Shown: piece by piece, positions 34,862 to 43,795 of the stretch
How positions within the stretch are numbered: the stretch's first letter is position 1
Layout of the letters: each line of letters starts with the position of its first letter
Assembly: GCF_001700505.1 (NCBI RefSeq)
Contig: NZ_MAPV01000116.1
Coordinates: 1-64,000, forward strand
Reading direction: 5' to 3'
DNA from: Streptomyces mutomycini
GTDB lineage: Bacteria > Actinomycetota > Actinomycetes > Streptomycetales > Streptomycetaceae
DNA length: 64,000 nucleotides
Made by a program: the position numbers and the translations under genes
The notes under the pieces: model-generated
Told to the model about the DNA's origin: nothing
The model's input: the letters and a program-made list of their open reading frames with translations, nothing else
Databases searched by the model: none

Positions 34862-37077
34862 TCGACGGAACATGGGAGCCCTGCCCCGCCATCCGCTGGG
34901 AGGACGCGTTCCTCAGCGGCAACGGCCGCCACGGGGCGATGGTGTACGGCGATCCGGCGGACGACCGGGTGATCGTCAACCACCACACCCTGGTCCGGCC
35001 GAACGGCAGCGAGGACCTGCGGCCGCCGGAGCTCGCCGACGGGCTGGGCCGCCTCCAGGACGCTCTCCTGGCCGGCGACACGAAGGCGGCCGAGGGCTTC
35101 GGCGCGGGGCGTCCGCTGGTGTGGGTCCAGCCCTTCCACCCGGCGTTCCGCTCGCGCGTGCGCCGCACCCGGGGGCTGCACGACGCGGTCGCCGGATACC
35201 GGCGCGAGGTCGACTTCACCACGGGTGAGGTGACCGCGTCGTACGAGGCATGGCGCAGCAGTGTCTTCGTCTCACGGGCCGACGACGTGATCGTGCAGCA
35301 CGTCACCGACCTCGGGCTGACCGCCGAGATCATCCTGGACCACACCCTGCCCGGCGCCCCCGCACACCTGGCGGTCGGCCGCTCCACCGTCCTGACCCCG
35401 CAGGGCGCACACCTGGCCCTGCGGGTGGGCTATCCGGGCAGCGCACTCGGGTACACGGGCGTCACGGCGGCGCGGGTGGACGGCGGCACGGTCTCGGTCG
35501 CCGGCGAGGGCATCCGGATCGAGGGGGCGCGGAGCCTCACCCTGACGACCCGGGTCGTCCGCGGGGCCGGCCGCCCGGACCTCGGGGAGCTGTGGGCCGC
35601 TCTGCCGGAAGAGGACTACGCCACGCTGCTGGACCGCCACCGGCCTCTGCACCGTACGGCGTACGGGCGCACCTCCTTCACCCTGCGGGACGCCGCACCG
35701 GAGCGGGAGCTGCCCGGCAGCGAGCTGCTGCGTGCCCCCGGGTCACCCGCGCTCCTGGAGCGGCTCTTCGCGGCGGGCCGCTACCACCTGCTCTCCTCCT
35801 CGGGACTGCTGCCGCCCCGGCTCACCGGTCTGTGGACCGGCGACTGGGACACGGCGTGGTCCGGAGCCTTCACCACGAACGCCAACCTCAACCTCCAGAT
35901 CGCCTCAGCCGCGGCAGCCGCCCTCCCCGAGGTCACCGAGGCCCATGCGGCCCTGGTCCAAGGGCAGTTGGCGGACTGGCAGGACAACGCCCGCGCGCTC
36001 TTCGGGGCTAGGGGCATCGTCGCGCCGTCCCACACGGACGGCACTTCGGGGCACACCCGGCACTTCCAGCGCGCCTATCCGCTGCATCTGTGGACGGCCG
36101 GGGCGGACTGGCTGCTGCAGCCGCTCCTGGAGCACGCCGAGGTCACGGCGGGGACTCCGGACGCCGCGCTGACCGGCGCCCTCATCCAAGCGGCGCTGTT
36201 CTACGAGGACTTCCTCAGCCACGAGGACCCGGACGGAAATCTGGCGGTCGTGCCGTCGTACTCCCCCGAGAACCGGCCGGCCAACGCGAGCTGGGGCACG
36301 GTGAACGCCACGATGGACATCGCCGCGGCCCGCCACGCCCTGACGACGGCCGCCGAGCACGCTCCCGGGCACCCGTCGGCCGGCCTCTGGCAGTCACTCG
36401 CGGCCCGGCTCCCGGACTACCTGGTGAACGAGGACGGCGCGCTCGCCGAATGGGCGTGGCCGGGCCTGCGGGAGACCTACGACCACCGCCACCTGAGCCA
36501 CCTCTACCCGGTGTGGCCGCTGGACGCGATCAATCCGTACGACACCCCGGAGCTGGCCACGGCTGCGCACCGCGCCCTCGAACTGCGCGGCTCGGAGAAC
36601 GACTCCGCCCACGGTCATCTGCACCAGGCCCTGATCGCCGCCCGGCTGCGGGACCCGTCCCGGGTGTCGGCGGCTCTGGGCTCGGTGCTGGGCGGCGACT
36701 TCTTCCACGACTCGCTGATGAGCGCGCACTATCCGTCCCGGAACGTCTACAACGCGGACGCGGCACACACCCTGCCCGCAGCCGTGATCGAGTCACTCGT
36801 CCAGTCGACGCCCGGCCGCCTGGTGCTGCTGCCCGCCGTCCCCGCGGCGTACCCGGCCGGCGAACTCCGGGGGGTACGAACCCGGTTCGGCGCACACCTG
36901 GACCTGCGGTGGTCGGGGGACGGTGCCACGGCCGTGCTGCGTCCCACCCGGGACGCCCGGGTCGACCTGCGTACGGGCGAGGGGCTCGTCCTCACCGAAA
37001 CCTCCGCCGGACATCCCACGGCTCCGCTGGAGCTGACGGCCGGCGTGGACCGCGTCCTCACCCTGGGGCCGCGGTAG
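34858..37077 (+). CDS. GH95 alpha-L-fucosidase
   Basis: A 739-residue cytoplasmic inverting enzyme, expected to remove terminal alpha-1,2-fucose from galactosyl side chains of xyloglucan. Motifs match GH95: N-terminal AFLSGNGRHGAMVYG, TTNANLNLQIA with the two catalytic Asn, the general acid Glu in VPSYSPENRP, DHRHLSHLYPVWP, and VYNADAAHTLPAA with the conserved Asp. The true start is the ATG at 34858; the frame continues open upstream to 34426 but only inside the GH42 gene. A GH95 enzyme implies fucosylated xyloglucan, as in dicot cell walls. Activity on alpha-L-galactose is an alternative known for relatives. Confidence 0.9.
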   Translation: MIDGTWEPCPAIRWEDAFLSGNGRHGAMVYGDPADDRVIVNHHTLVRPNGSEDLRPPELADGLGRLQDALLAGDTKAAEGFGAGRPLVWVQPFHPAFRSRVRRTRGLHDAVAGYRREVDFTTGEVTASYEAWRSSVFVSRADDVIVQHVTDLGLTAEIILDHTLPGAPAHLAVGRSTVLTPQGAHLALRVGYPGSALGYTGVTAARVDGGTVSVAGEGIRIEGARSLTLTTRVVRGAGRPDLGELWAALPEEDYATLLDRHRPLHRTAYGRTSFTLRDAAPERELPGSELLRAPGSPALLERLFAAGRYHLLSSSGLLPPRLTGLWTGDWDTAWSGAFTTNANLNLQIASAAAAALPEVTEAHAALVQGQLADWQDNARALFGARGIVAPSHTDGTSGHTRHFQRAYPLHLWTAGADWLLQPLLEHAEVTAGTPDAALTGALIQAALFYEDFLSHEDPDGNLAVVPSYSPENRPANASWGTVNATMDIAAARHALTTAAEHAPGHPSAGLWQSLAARLPDYLVNEDGALAEWAWPGLRETYDHRHLSHLYPVWPLDAINPYDTPELATAAHRALELRGSENDSAHGHLHQALIAARLRDPSRVSAALGSVLGGDFFHDSLMSAHYPSRNVYNADAAHTLPAAVIESLVQSTPGRLVLLPAVPAAYPAGELRGVRTRFGAHLDLRWSGDGATAVLRPTRDARVDLRTGEGLVLTETSAGHPTAPLELTAGVDRVLTLGPR

Positions 37078-37110
37078 CACTCCTCCATCCCCACATGGAA
37101 GGAACACCCC

Positions 37111-37818
37111 ATGGCACGATCCACCCTGACCAGGCTGCTGCTGGCCCCGACGGCAGCGGTCGCCGCACTGATCGGCTTCGCCGCGGCTCCGGCCCACGCC
37201 GCGATCTGGACCTCGTCGGAGCAGTGGGGCAACTACACCACGTCCGACGGCTACATCCTCTACAACAACATCTGGGGCTCCGGAGCGGGCACCCAGAGCA
37301 TCTGGGCCAACTCGTCGGGCAACTGGGGCGTGACGGCCAACCACCCGAACACCGGCGGCATCAAGTCGTACCCGAACGCCAAGAAGATCGTCAACAAGCC
37401 GATCACGTCACTCTCGTCGCTGACCAGCGGCTACAACGTGACGGTCCCGTCGTCCGGCGCGTACAACACGTCGTACGACATCTGGGACACGGACTACGAC
37501 TACGAGGTCATGCTCTGGGTGAACCACAACGGCGCCGTCGGCCCCCTCGGCACCTCCCAGGGCACCGTCACACTCGGCGGGCACACCTGGGCCGTCTACA
37601 AGGGCGACAACGGCGCCAACGAGGTCTTCTCGTTCCTGCGGACGTCCGACTCCACCGCCGGCACGGTGAATATCCTGCCCATCCTGAAGTGGATCAAGGA
37701 CACCAAGGGCTGGTGGGGCAACGAGACCATCGGCGACGTCCAGTTCGGCTACGAGATCACCTCGTCGTCGGGCGGGCTGAACTTCACGACCAACGGGTTC
37801 AACGTCTCGTCGAGCTGA
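37111..37818 (+). CDS. Secreted GH12 endoglucanase/xyloglucanase
   Basis: A 235-residue exported beta-jelly-roll enzyme with a Sec signal peptide ending AAPAHA. The GH12 nucleophile Glu is in DYDYEVMLWVN and the acid/base Glu in IGDVQFGYEITS; IWTSSEQWGNY is the family N-terminus. It is the last gene of the rightward operon, 33 bases after GH95. In this context it is probably a second endo-xyloglucanase or a general beta-1,4-glucanase complementing GH74. Confidence 0.93.
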   Translation: MARSTLTRLLLAPTAAVAALIGFAAAPAHAAIWTSSEQWGNYTTSDGYILYNNIWGSGAGTQSIWANSSGNWGVTANHPNTGGIKSYPNAKKIVNKPITSLSSLTSGYNVTVPSSGAYNTSYDIWDTDYDYEVMLWVNHNGAVGPLGTSQGTVTLGGHTWAVYKGDNGANEVFSFLRTSDSTAGTVNILPILKWIKDTKGWWGNETIGDVQFGYEITSSSGGLNFTTNGFNVSSS

Positions 37819-37857
37819 TCCGTCCGGTCCGTCCGGTCCGTCCGGGCCGGAGGTGGT

Positions 37858-37891
37858 CGGGGCCATCAGCGCGTACGCGAGGATGGCCCCG
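37858..37891 (+). terminator. Hairpin terminator after the xyloglucan operon
   Basis: CGGGGCCATC at 37858-37867 pairs with GATGGCCCCG at 37882-37891 around a 14-base loop, about 40 bases past the GH12 stop. It marks the end of the rightward xyloglucan operon, just before the VOC gene. Confidence 0.7.
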
Positions 37892-37919
37892 GCATCGGAC
37901 CCGCCTCTACGATGGCCCG

Positions 37920-38351
37920 ATGTCCACGATCAAGCAGGTCCAGATCACCTTCGACTGCGCGGAACCCGAGCGCGTCGCACGCTTCTGGTGCGAGGTGCTC
38001 GGGTACGTCGTACCGCCGCCGCCGAAGGGGTTCGCCACGTGGGACGATTTCGATCGCACGCTGTCGCCCGACCATCAGGGGTCGGCGGCCTGCATCGATC
38101 CGTCAGGTGCCGGCCCGCGCTTGTTCTTCCAGCGCGTTCCCGAAGGCAAGGTCGTCAAGAACCGGCTGCATCTCGACGTGCGGGTCGGCACGGGGCTCGT
38201 GGGTGAGGAGCGCCTCGCCGCACTCGAGGCCGAGTGCACACGGCTGGTCGCGCTCGGCGCGGTACGCGTGCAACTGCTGGCTGCCGATGATGACTACGAG
38301 TCGTGCCTGGTGATGCAGGACGTCGAGGGCAACGAGTTCTGTCTCGACTGA
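37920..38351 (+). CDS. VOC (glyoxalase-like) family protein
   Basis: A 143-residue single-chain vicinal-oxygen-chelate protein of the small Glyoxalase_6-like type. It has two beta-alpha-beta-beta-beta units, with QITFDCAEPERVARFWCEVLGY at the N-terminus and DVEGNEFCLD at the end. KNRLHLDVRV carries a His at a usual metal-ligand position. The function is unassigned; relatives range from lyases to resistance proteins. The start is the ATG at 37920, inside GATGGCCCGATG; the other ATG there is out of frame. Confidence 0.8.
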   Translation: MSTIKQVQITFDCAEPERVARFWCEVLGYVVPPPPKGFATWDDFDRTLSPDHQGSAACIDPSGAGPRLFFQRVPEGKVVKNRLHLDVRVGTGLVGEERLAALEAECTRLVALGAVRVQLLAADDDYESCLVMQDVEGNEFCLD

Positions 38352-38420
38352 GTGGTGCGGCCTGTGGCAGCACGGTTGCGTCGCCAGGACGGCCGCGCGG
38401 ACGGTGCGTCCGGGACCTCA

Positions 38421-38450
38421 ACCGGTGCCGGTGGCCCCACCGGCACCGGT
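38421..38450. terminator. Bidirectional hairpin terminator
   Basis: ACCGGTGCCGGTGG (38421-38434) is perfectly complementary to 38437-38450. It lies between the convergent VOC and erythromycin-esterase-like genes, so it can serve both. Confidence 0.7.
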
Positions 38451-38472
38451 CCGGGTGATCGATCCCCCGGTG

Positions 38473-39678
38473 TCACAGGCGCTGCGGGACGTCCTTGACG
38501 AATACGAGGGCGTCGCTTGCCGCGAGGTGCGCCGGGTCGAGCGGGGCGTAGCCGAACCAGGGGGAAACACGGGGCTCGGGCAGCGTGTCCCCGAGCGCTG
38601 TGGCCAGCCGCGGGGCGTCGATGACGCAGTGGTTCTCCGGGAGCGTGCAGAGGAGCCCTTCGAGGGTGTCCGGCGGCGGCGCGTCCACTCCCTGGTGGCT
38701 GATCGTGCCGAGGGCCGTGGCCACGAAGGCGTACTCCTGGCCGAGCCGGGCGCTCACCAGCGCACCGGCGCTCCACCACTCCAGCGGCATGCCGCCCATC
38801 CGCATCGTGCTCCTCTCCCGCTGGAGGTGGGAGTTGTGGGCGTGGACGAGTGCCGGGCCCCGCGCGGCGACGGCCAGGAGGTTGTGAGCCATCATCTGGT
38901 CCCGCACCGCGACCAGCCGGTTCAGGCGGGCCGGCGAGGTGTCGGCCATCCAGTGGTGGTAGCGCAGCAGGCCGGTCGCGGTGCGCCCGTACAGGTTCGC
39001 CAGGTACAGGGCGTCCTGCGAGGTCGCCGTGACCAGGTGCGGCGTCTGCGCGTCGAGCAGCGCCACCAGGTCGTCGGCGAGCAGCCGTAGCCGGCCGGCC
39101 TCGGCCGACCGGCCCACGGAACGGGCCGGGTCCGTCATCGCGGCGGGGTCGGTCCACCGGTCGTCGGTGCCGAGCAGGCGGTCGAGCGTCTCCCCGGTGC
39201 ACGGGAGCAGGTCCGCGTCCACCTGGCCCGCGAGGTATGCGTGGAGTGCGGTGAGGGCCTGCCGGGGGCTCGCGGCGCCGGTGATCTCCAGCGGGCCGTC
39301 GAAACCGGCGAACCGGAGCCGCTCGGACGCGGGCCGGCCTTCGTTGTGGGCGCGCATCCAGCGCACGAGTTCGCGGTTGGCGGCGAAGCCGCCCCAGCCG
39401 TGGCTGATCCCGTGCTCCATGACCTCGTCGAGAGTGCCCGTGCCCCCGGTGACGTAGTCGTCCACCACCAGGCCCATCACGCAGTCGCTCTCGATCGCGA
39501 TCGTCCGGTAGCCCTCCTGCTCGACGAGCTGCCGGAAGAGCTCGTTGCGCAGGTCGAGCAGGGTCTCCTCGCCGTGGGTGGGCTCGCCCAGGGCGAGCAG
39601 CCGGGGCCGGACCGGGAGCAGCCTCAGGACGGAGGCAGCCTCGACGGCATGGGTGATGTCCTTGATGTCGGTAGCCAT
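38473..39678 (-). CDS. Erythromycin esterase-family protein
   Basis: A 401-residue EreA/EreB-like hydrolase. Family motifs are LGEPTHGEETLLDLRN near residue 30 (with the catalytic-region His and Glu), IAIESD, the His in MEHGISHGWGG, and VHAHNSHLQRE near residue 285. True Ere enzymes open macrolide lactones, but most family members have unknown substrates, so resistance is only a possibility. The start is the ATG at 39678 (MATDIKDITH); the frame extends to 39738 into the divergent promoter. It is divergent from a double-MerR regulator with 58 bases between them, which suggests control by it. Confidence 0.87.
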   Translation of the reverse strand: MATDIKDITHAVEAASVLRLLPVRPRLLALGEPTHGEETLLDLRNELFRQLVEQEGYRTIAIESDCVMGLVVDDYVTGGTGTLDEVMEHGISHGWGGFAANRELVRWMRAHNEGRPASERLRFAGFDGPLEITGAASPRQALTALHAYLAGQVDADLLPCTGETLDRLLGTDDRWTDPAAMTDPARSVGRSAEAGRLRLLADDLVALLDAQTPHLVTATSQDALYLANLYGRTATGLLRYHHWMADTSPARLNRLVAVRDQMMAHNLLAVAARGPALVHAHNSHLQRERSTMRMGGMPLEWWSAGALVSARLGQEYAFVATALGTISHQGVDAPPPDTLEGLLCTLPENHCVIDAPRLATALGDTLPEPRVSPWFGYAPLDPAHLAASDALVFVKDVPQRL

Positions 39679-39736
39679 GCCTTCGACGGTATCGCTGAAC
39701 CTTCGGTTGAAACTTTGCCGCGATATCGTCGGCCCC

Positions 39737-40522
39737 ATGGTGCGAAACCTTCAAAGCGGTGAACGGCTGAGGCCGGTTGATCTGGCGCGCGGGCACGGTC
39801 TGTCCACACAGGCGGTCAGGAACTACGAGGAGGCCGGCATCCTTCCGGCCGCCGGTCGCACACCCCACGGCTACCGCACCTACACCTCGCTGCACGCGGG
39901 GGCCCTGGGCGCGTTCCTCGCCCTGGTGCCCGGCCACGGCCACCGGACGGCGACGTCGATCATGCGGGCCGTGAACAGGGGCGCGGCCGAGGAGGCATTC
40001 CGCCTGATCGACGAGAGCCACGCCCAGCTCCTCGACGACCGGCGGACCCTCCAGGCCGTCGAGAGCGCCCTCCGCGACCTGGAGCGCGGTTCGGCGCCCG
40101 GGCCCGGTCCGGCATCCTGGCAGGCCGTCGGGTCCGGGCCTCGTGCGGAGTCCGGGCAGGCCGCGGCGTCCGGGCCCGGCAGCTTGTTCATCGGGCCGCT
40201 CGCACGGAAGCTCGGGATCCGGCCCGCGACGCTGCGCAAATGGGAGCGCGCCGGGCTGGTCCACCCGCGCCGCGACCCGCGGACCGGGTACCGCGTCTAC
40301 GACGGGGCCGCGGTACAGGATGCGCGGCTGGCCCACCAGCTCAGGCGGGGCGGCTACCTGCTGGAGCAGATCGCCCCGCTGATCGCCCAGGTGAGGGCGG
40401 CAGGCGGGCTGGAGCCGCTGGAGGCCGCCCTGTGCGACTGGCACGGCCGGCTGGCCGCCCGCGGGCGGGCGATGCTGACCGGGGCCGCGGAGCTGGAGGC
40501 GTATCTCCGCGCACGCGGATGA
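39737..40522 (+). CDS. TioE-like regulator with two MerR DNA-binding domains
   Basis: A 261-residue regulator with two MerR-type helix-turn-helix domains in one chain. The first (about 12-60) has VDLARGHGLSTQAVRNYEEAGILP, and the second (about 150-205) has LARKLGIRPATLRKWERAGLVHP. A helical segment and a Gly/Pro/Ser-rich linker (PGPGPASWQ) lie between them. This matches the actinobacterial TioE family as I know it. It lacks an obvious effector domain beyond the short C-terminal helices. It is divergent from the esterase gene, so it probably regulates that gene and itself through the 58-base intergenic region. Confidence 0.85.
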   Translation: MVRNLQSGERLRPVDLARGHGLSTQAVRNYEEAGILPAAGRTPHGYRTYTSLHAGALGAFLALVPGHGHRTATSIMRAVNRGAAEEAFRLIDESHAQLLDDRRTLQAVESALRDLERGSAPGPGPASWQAVGSGPRAESGQAAASGPGSLFIGPLARKLGIRPATLRKWERAGLVHPRRDPRTGYRVYDGAAVQDARLAHQLRRGGYLLEQIAPLIAQVRAAGGLEPLEAALCDWHGRLAARGRAMLTGAAELEAYLRARG

Positions 40523-40570
40523 GACCCGGTAACCCCCTGCCCGCGCCGGCGGGAGTCCACGAACCAGGCG

Positions 40571-42367
40571 TCAGCGGGCGACGGGGCCACCGGCCAGCCA
40601 GCGGGCGGTCTGTGTCCAGCGGTCGGGCGGGGACTCCTCCAGCAGCGCCGCGAACCGCTCGGGCCTGGCGAGCAGCCGCCGGTCGCGCGGATACAGGGCC
40701 GCGTGCGCCAGCAGCCAGCCGGCCAGCGCGTGCGGGTCCAACGGGCCGGTGCCGCTCAGCTGTTCGGTGTACGCCGCGCGTGCCGCCTCGGCGTCCCCCG
40801 CGACCAGCAGCTCATCGGCCGTCGGTGACCTGCCCGCCTCGAACTCCCTCAGCCCGTAGAGGCGCGCACGGTCGTCCTGCCAGTGACCGCGGCCCCGGTC
40901 CGGCGCGACCAGCGGCTCACCGCACGGTACGGGGGCGGTGCCGGAGCGCAGTGCGTTGACCAGGCCGTCCCTGTCACCCTCGGCGCACCGCAGGTTGCGC
41001 AGCCGCCACTCCACCCGGTGGCTGACCGCCGACGCCCGCGCCCTGGCCACGGTCGCGGGTGCCAGGGGCTCTCTCAGCCAGCCGTCGACGGTCTCGCACA
41101 GCCGGGCGACGAGCCGCAGGCCCGGTTCCGTGAGCCGCGCGTGGGTCGCCAGGGTGCGCAGCACCATGCGGGTCTGGAGCCGGCGCATCGCGAAGAGGAA
41201 CGACGCCCGGCCGGCCGGGTCCGCCCCGGTGTCCCTGGTCCGCTCCCGCCAGAAGCCGGTGACACCGACGAACGCGTACGCGCCGTGGAGGAGACCGGGC
41301 AGGTGACGGGGGTCGGCGCGCCAGGGCGCGTAGTGACGCTCCGACCGGTCGTCCTCGATGAGCGGGAACAGGTGGAGCAGCGCGCCGAGTTTGCTGTGCT
41401 GGAACTCGTGGACAAGGGTTTCCGCGAGGGCGAGGCCGTCCCGCGGCCGGGCGATCACCATGGAGGCGAAGGCGTCACCGGTGGAGGCGCTGAGCCCTTC
41501 GGCCGGCACCGGGAGCACCGCGTCGCCGTCCTTGGCCTGCCAGGGCACGATGCGGCTGATCTCCTCGGGCCGCAGCCCGCCGGGTTCCGTGCCGCCCCGG
41601 CGCAGAATGGCCACGGCATCCTGGAACAGCCCGTGCCAGGCGCGCAGTTCGTCGGGCGCGAGGCGGGCGGGGGCTATCGGTTCGTCCAGGTCACGGTAGG
41701 GGTCCAGGTCGTCGAGCCGGACGGCACGCGACCCGGGTCCGGTGTCCAGCCGGTGCACCGGCAGCCAGTGCTCCGATTCCGGCTCGTCGAGCGGGCGTAC
41801 GACGATGTCCGGCCCTTGCACCGTGCGGATGGTGAGGGTTCCGCCGGACACCGACGCCCGTACCGCGTGGAATGTGCCGTCTTCGGGGCCGGGCAGTCTG
41901 ACCATCCCCAGTGCGGGCAGACTCACGGCCGCGTTCCTGGAGGGCAGGAGGAGTTCGGCATCCGTTCCCGCGTGGACGGCTGCCGCCGCGGCCACGGCGG
42001 CGAGCTGTCCGGCATCGGCCCACAGCGGCGGCCCGGAGGCCGTTCCGTGCAGCCGGCGGAGTATGTGGGCGAGCCAGCTGCCGACCTGGGGGGTCAGCAG
42101 CAGTTCGTCGACCGCCTCGGGAGCTCGGGCGGCGGCAGACTCCAGCGTGGGCCAGACAGCCGTCGCGTCCAGAGGACCGAGGATGCCGGGCGTCGCGTCG
42201 AGGAGGTCGAGGAGCTCGCGCAGCAGCAGGATGCGGCGCGTACGTTCGCCCCGGACCAGGAACGCGACGGCCTCCGCCGAGCCGCCGCCTGCGGCGATCT
42301 CGTCGAACAGCGGGCCGGGCATACGGATCGGCGCGTACACGTTGCTCCCTGTCGTGGACGGATTCAT
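40571..42367 (-). CDS. HExxH-motif putative peptide-modifying enzyme (aKG-dependent type)
   Basis: A 598-residue protein matching the family called 'HExxH motif-containing putative peptide modification protein', now described as alpha-ketoglutarate-dependent peptide beta-hydroxylases. The signature LVHEFQHSKLGAL is at about 318-330. PGPLFDEIAAGGGS near the N-terminus and the HYAPWRADPR segment after the motif are also typical. Family members usually sit next to FxsA-like peptides in FxSxx-COOH cassettes, and here such a small gene lies directly upstream. The start is probably the ATG at 42367; a GTG at 42391 that overlaps the upstream TAG is an alternative. It is the last gene of the conflict island. 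Confidence 0.82.
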   Translation of the reverse strand: MNPSTTGSNVYAPIRMPGPLFDEIAAGGGSAEAVAFLVRGERTRRILLLRELLDLLDATPGILGPLDATAVWPTLESAAARAPEAVDELLLTPQVGSWLAHILRRLHGTASGPPLWADAGQLAAVAAAAAVHAGTDAELLLPSRNAAVSLPALGMVRLPGPEDGTFHAVRASVSGGTLTIRTVQGPDIVVRPLDEPESEHWLPVHRLDTGPGSRAVRLDDLDPYRDLDEPIAPARLAPDELRAWHGLFQDAVAILRRGGTEPGGLRPEEISRIVPWQAKDGDAVLPVPAEGLSASTGDAFASMVIARPRDGLALAETLVHEFQHSKLGALLHLFPLIEDDRSERHYAPWRADPRHLPGLLHGAYAFVGVTGFWRERTRDTGADPAGRASFLFAMRRLQTRMVLRTLATHARLTEPGLRLVARLCETVDGWLREPLAPATVARARASAVSHRVEWRLRNLRCAEGDRDGLVNALRSGTAPVPCGEPLVAPDRGRGHWQDDRARLYGLREFEAGRSPTADELLVAGDAEAARAAYTEQLSGTGPLDPHALAGWLLAHAALYPRDRRLLARPERFAALLEESPPDRWTQTARWLAGGPVAR

Positions 42368-42390
42368 AGCGGCGGCCCGTTTCGGCCCCA

Positions 42391-42579
42391 CTACTCGGCC
42401 CGCCCCGGTTCACCGCCCCCCATCGCGTTGGTGCGCGCACGCCGGAGTTCGGCAAGCAGACGTGCCGACCCGTCCGGAGCGGGCAGGCGTCTCAGGTCGG
42501 CGACGCCTACGGATGCCAGGTCCATGAGGTCGGACTCGAGGTGATCGGGTGTGCCGTCAGCGGGCACCGGCTGGTACAA
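42391..42579 (-). CDS. Small FxsA-like candidate substrate peptide
   Basis: A peptide of about 62 residues. The central part (SDLMDLASVGVADLRRL, then SARLLAELRRARTNA) resembles the leader of FxSxx-COOH precursor peptides, which have an (L/M)xDLxxVxxxxLRxL pattern. It lacks the FxSxx C-terminus and ends GGGEPGRAE. I chose the TTG at 42579 because AAGGGGGAG lies six bases upstream; a GTG at 42609 and an inner GTG are alternatives. It directly precedes the HExxH enzyme gene, so it is the likely substrate of that enzyme. Not a proven gene product. Confidence 0.6.
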   Translation of the reverse strand: MYQPVPADGTPDHLESDLMDLASVGVADLRRLPAPDGSARLLAELRRARTNAMGGGEPGRAE

Positions 42580-42667
42580 GGCGCGCTCCCCCTTCGCGAG
42601 CGGTGGCACAGGATGCCACCGTTTACTCCATCATGACGACTGAGACCCCTTACCGAAACCCGTGTGA

Positions 42668-43795
42668 TCACGCCAGCAGATCACGTATCGGGCCCAGGTC
42701 TGCGAGGAAGTCCTGTATCGCTGCCTTCAGTTCGGAGGCACGGGCGGGATCGTCATCGATCAGTGTCACTGCGGCGTACAGCTTCCACAGACCGTCCGGC
42801 TGAGTTCTGAGGGCGCGGAAGATCCCGATCACATCGGTCCGCGGCATGGGGTGCCTCGGCATCCGTGCGACGACGGCGGCGGGCAGCTCGCTGACCAGGG
42901 CCTGCCGTTCGTCACGGTCACTCATCAGCGGATACGCCATCAGGGCCGAGACGACCCGGGCGGTCGGAGGTACTGACGGCCGGGGACGCGCCTCCTTGCC
43001 CCAACCGATGAGCTCGCGGTGTCCTGGCGCTTCGAGACGGAGGCTGGGCGCTTCGAAACGGAGGCCGGGCCCCTGGGTGGTGAGGCCCGCTTGCCGAAGA
43101 GCGTTCATCCTCGCCTTGACCGCGCCGAACAACGGCAGGGGTTCCGGCAGCGGATCGTCCGGCAGTTCGCGCAGGACGATGTCCGAGAACAACCCGAGGC
43201 GGCGTTCCGGGTCGTTGCCCGCCCGCTGCCCGCGGCCCGCGGCGAACATCAGCGTCTGCTCGTGTGCGGCGACGCGCGCCCCGGTGGGAAAACGCTCGGT
43301 GGGCAGCGACTGGGGGAAGTGGTGCATCTCGTCGAAGGTGCGACACGCGTCGACCATCCACATCTGCACTCCGAGGCCCGGGGCCACGTCACTTCTGAGC
43401 CGGGCGAGTGCGGACTCGACGTGTATGTTGCGCCGGTCAGTCTGCGTGGCGTCGGCGGTGTAGAGCCGCGTGTTCTCGTCCTCGTCCAGCACCCCGTGGC
43501 CGCCCCACCACACCCACAGCGCCTCGTCCCGGCGGTCCGGGAGTTCCTGGACGAAGGCGCGCCTCAGGGAGTCGTGGTCCGCCGGGCGGAACGGGATGCC
43601 GGGGGCCGTCCCGGGCAGCGGTGCGAGGTGGAGCTGGATGTGGCCGTCGGGCACCCCGCGGGCCAGCAGCCAGTCGCGGAAGCGCAGGGCGTCCCGGGCT
43701 GGCCCCGGAAGGTCCCAGCCGGATCCGGCGGCGTACCGCTCGATGCCGACGACCAGGGCGAAGATACGGTCCGGCGGCACGGGCCTGCGGTTCAC
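42668..43795 (-). CDS. Caspase-like protease with C-terminal effector-associated domain
   Basis: A 375-residue protein. The caspase/metacaspase fold (about 8-235) has the catalytic His100 in VWWGGHGVLDED and Cys151 in WMVDACRTFDEM. The C-terminal helical domain (about 280-372: VVSALMAYPLMSDRDERQAL, then MPRTDVIGIFRALRTQPDGLWKL) matches effector-associated domain 2 (EAD2) of NTPase-centred conflict systems, a homotypic adaptor. The start is the GTG at 43795, which overlaps the hydrolase stop (GTGA). It is the probable executioner of the island, switched on by the NTPase and VMAP components. Confidence 0.87.
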   Translation of the reverse strand: MNRRPVPPDRIFALVVGIERYAAGSGWDLPGPARDALRFRDWLLARGVPDGHIQLHLAPLPGTAPGIPFRPADHDSLRRAFVQELPDRRDEALWVWWGGHGVLDEDENTRLYTADATQTDRRNIHVESALARLRSDVAPGLGVQMWMVDACRTFDEMHHFPQSLPTERFPTGARVAAHEQTLMFAAGRGQRAGNDPERRLGLFSDIVLRELPDDPLPEPLPLFGAVKARMNALRQAGLTTQGPGLRFEAPSLRLEAPGHRELIGWGKEARPRPSVPPTARVVSALMAYPLMSDRDERQALVSELPAAVVARMPRHPMPRTDVIGIFRALRTQPDGLWKLYAAVTLIDDDPARASELKAAIQDFLADLGPIRDLLA

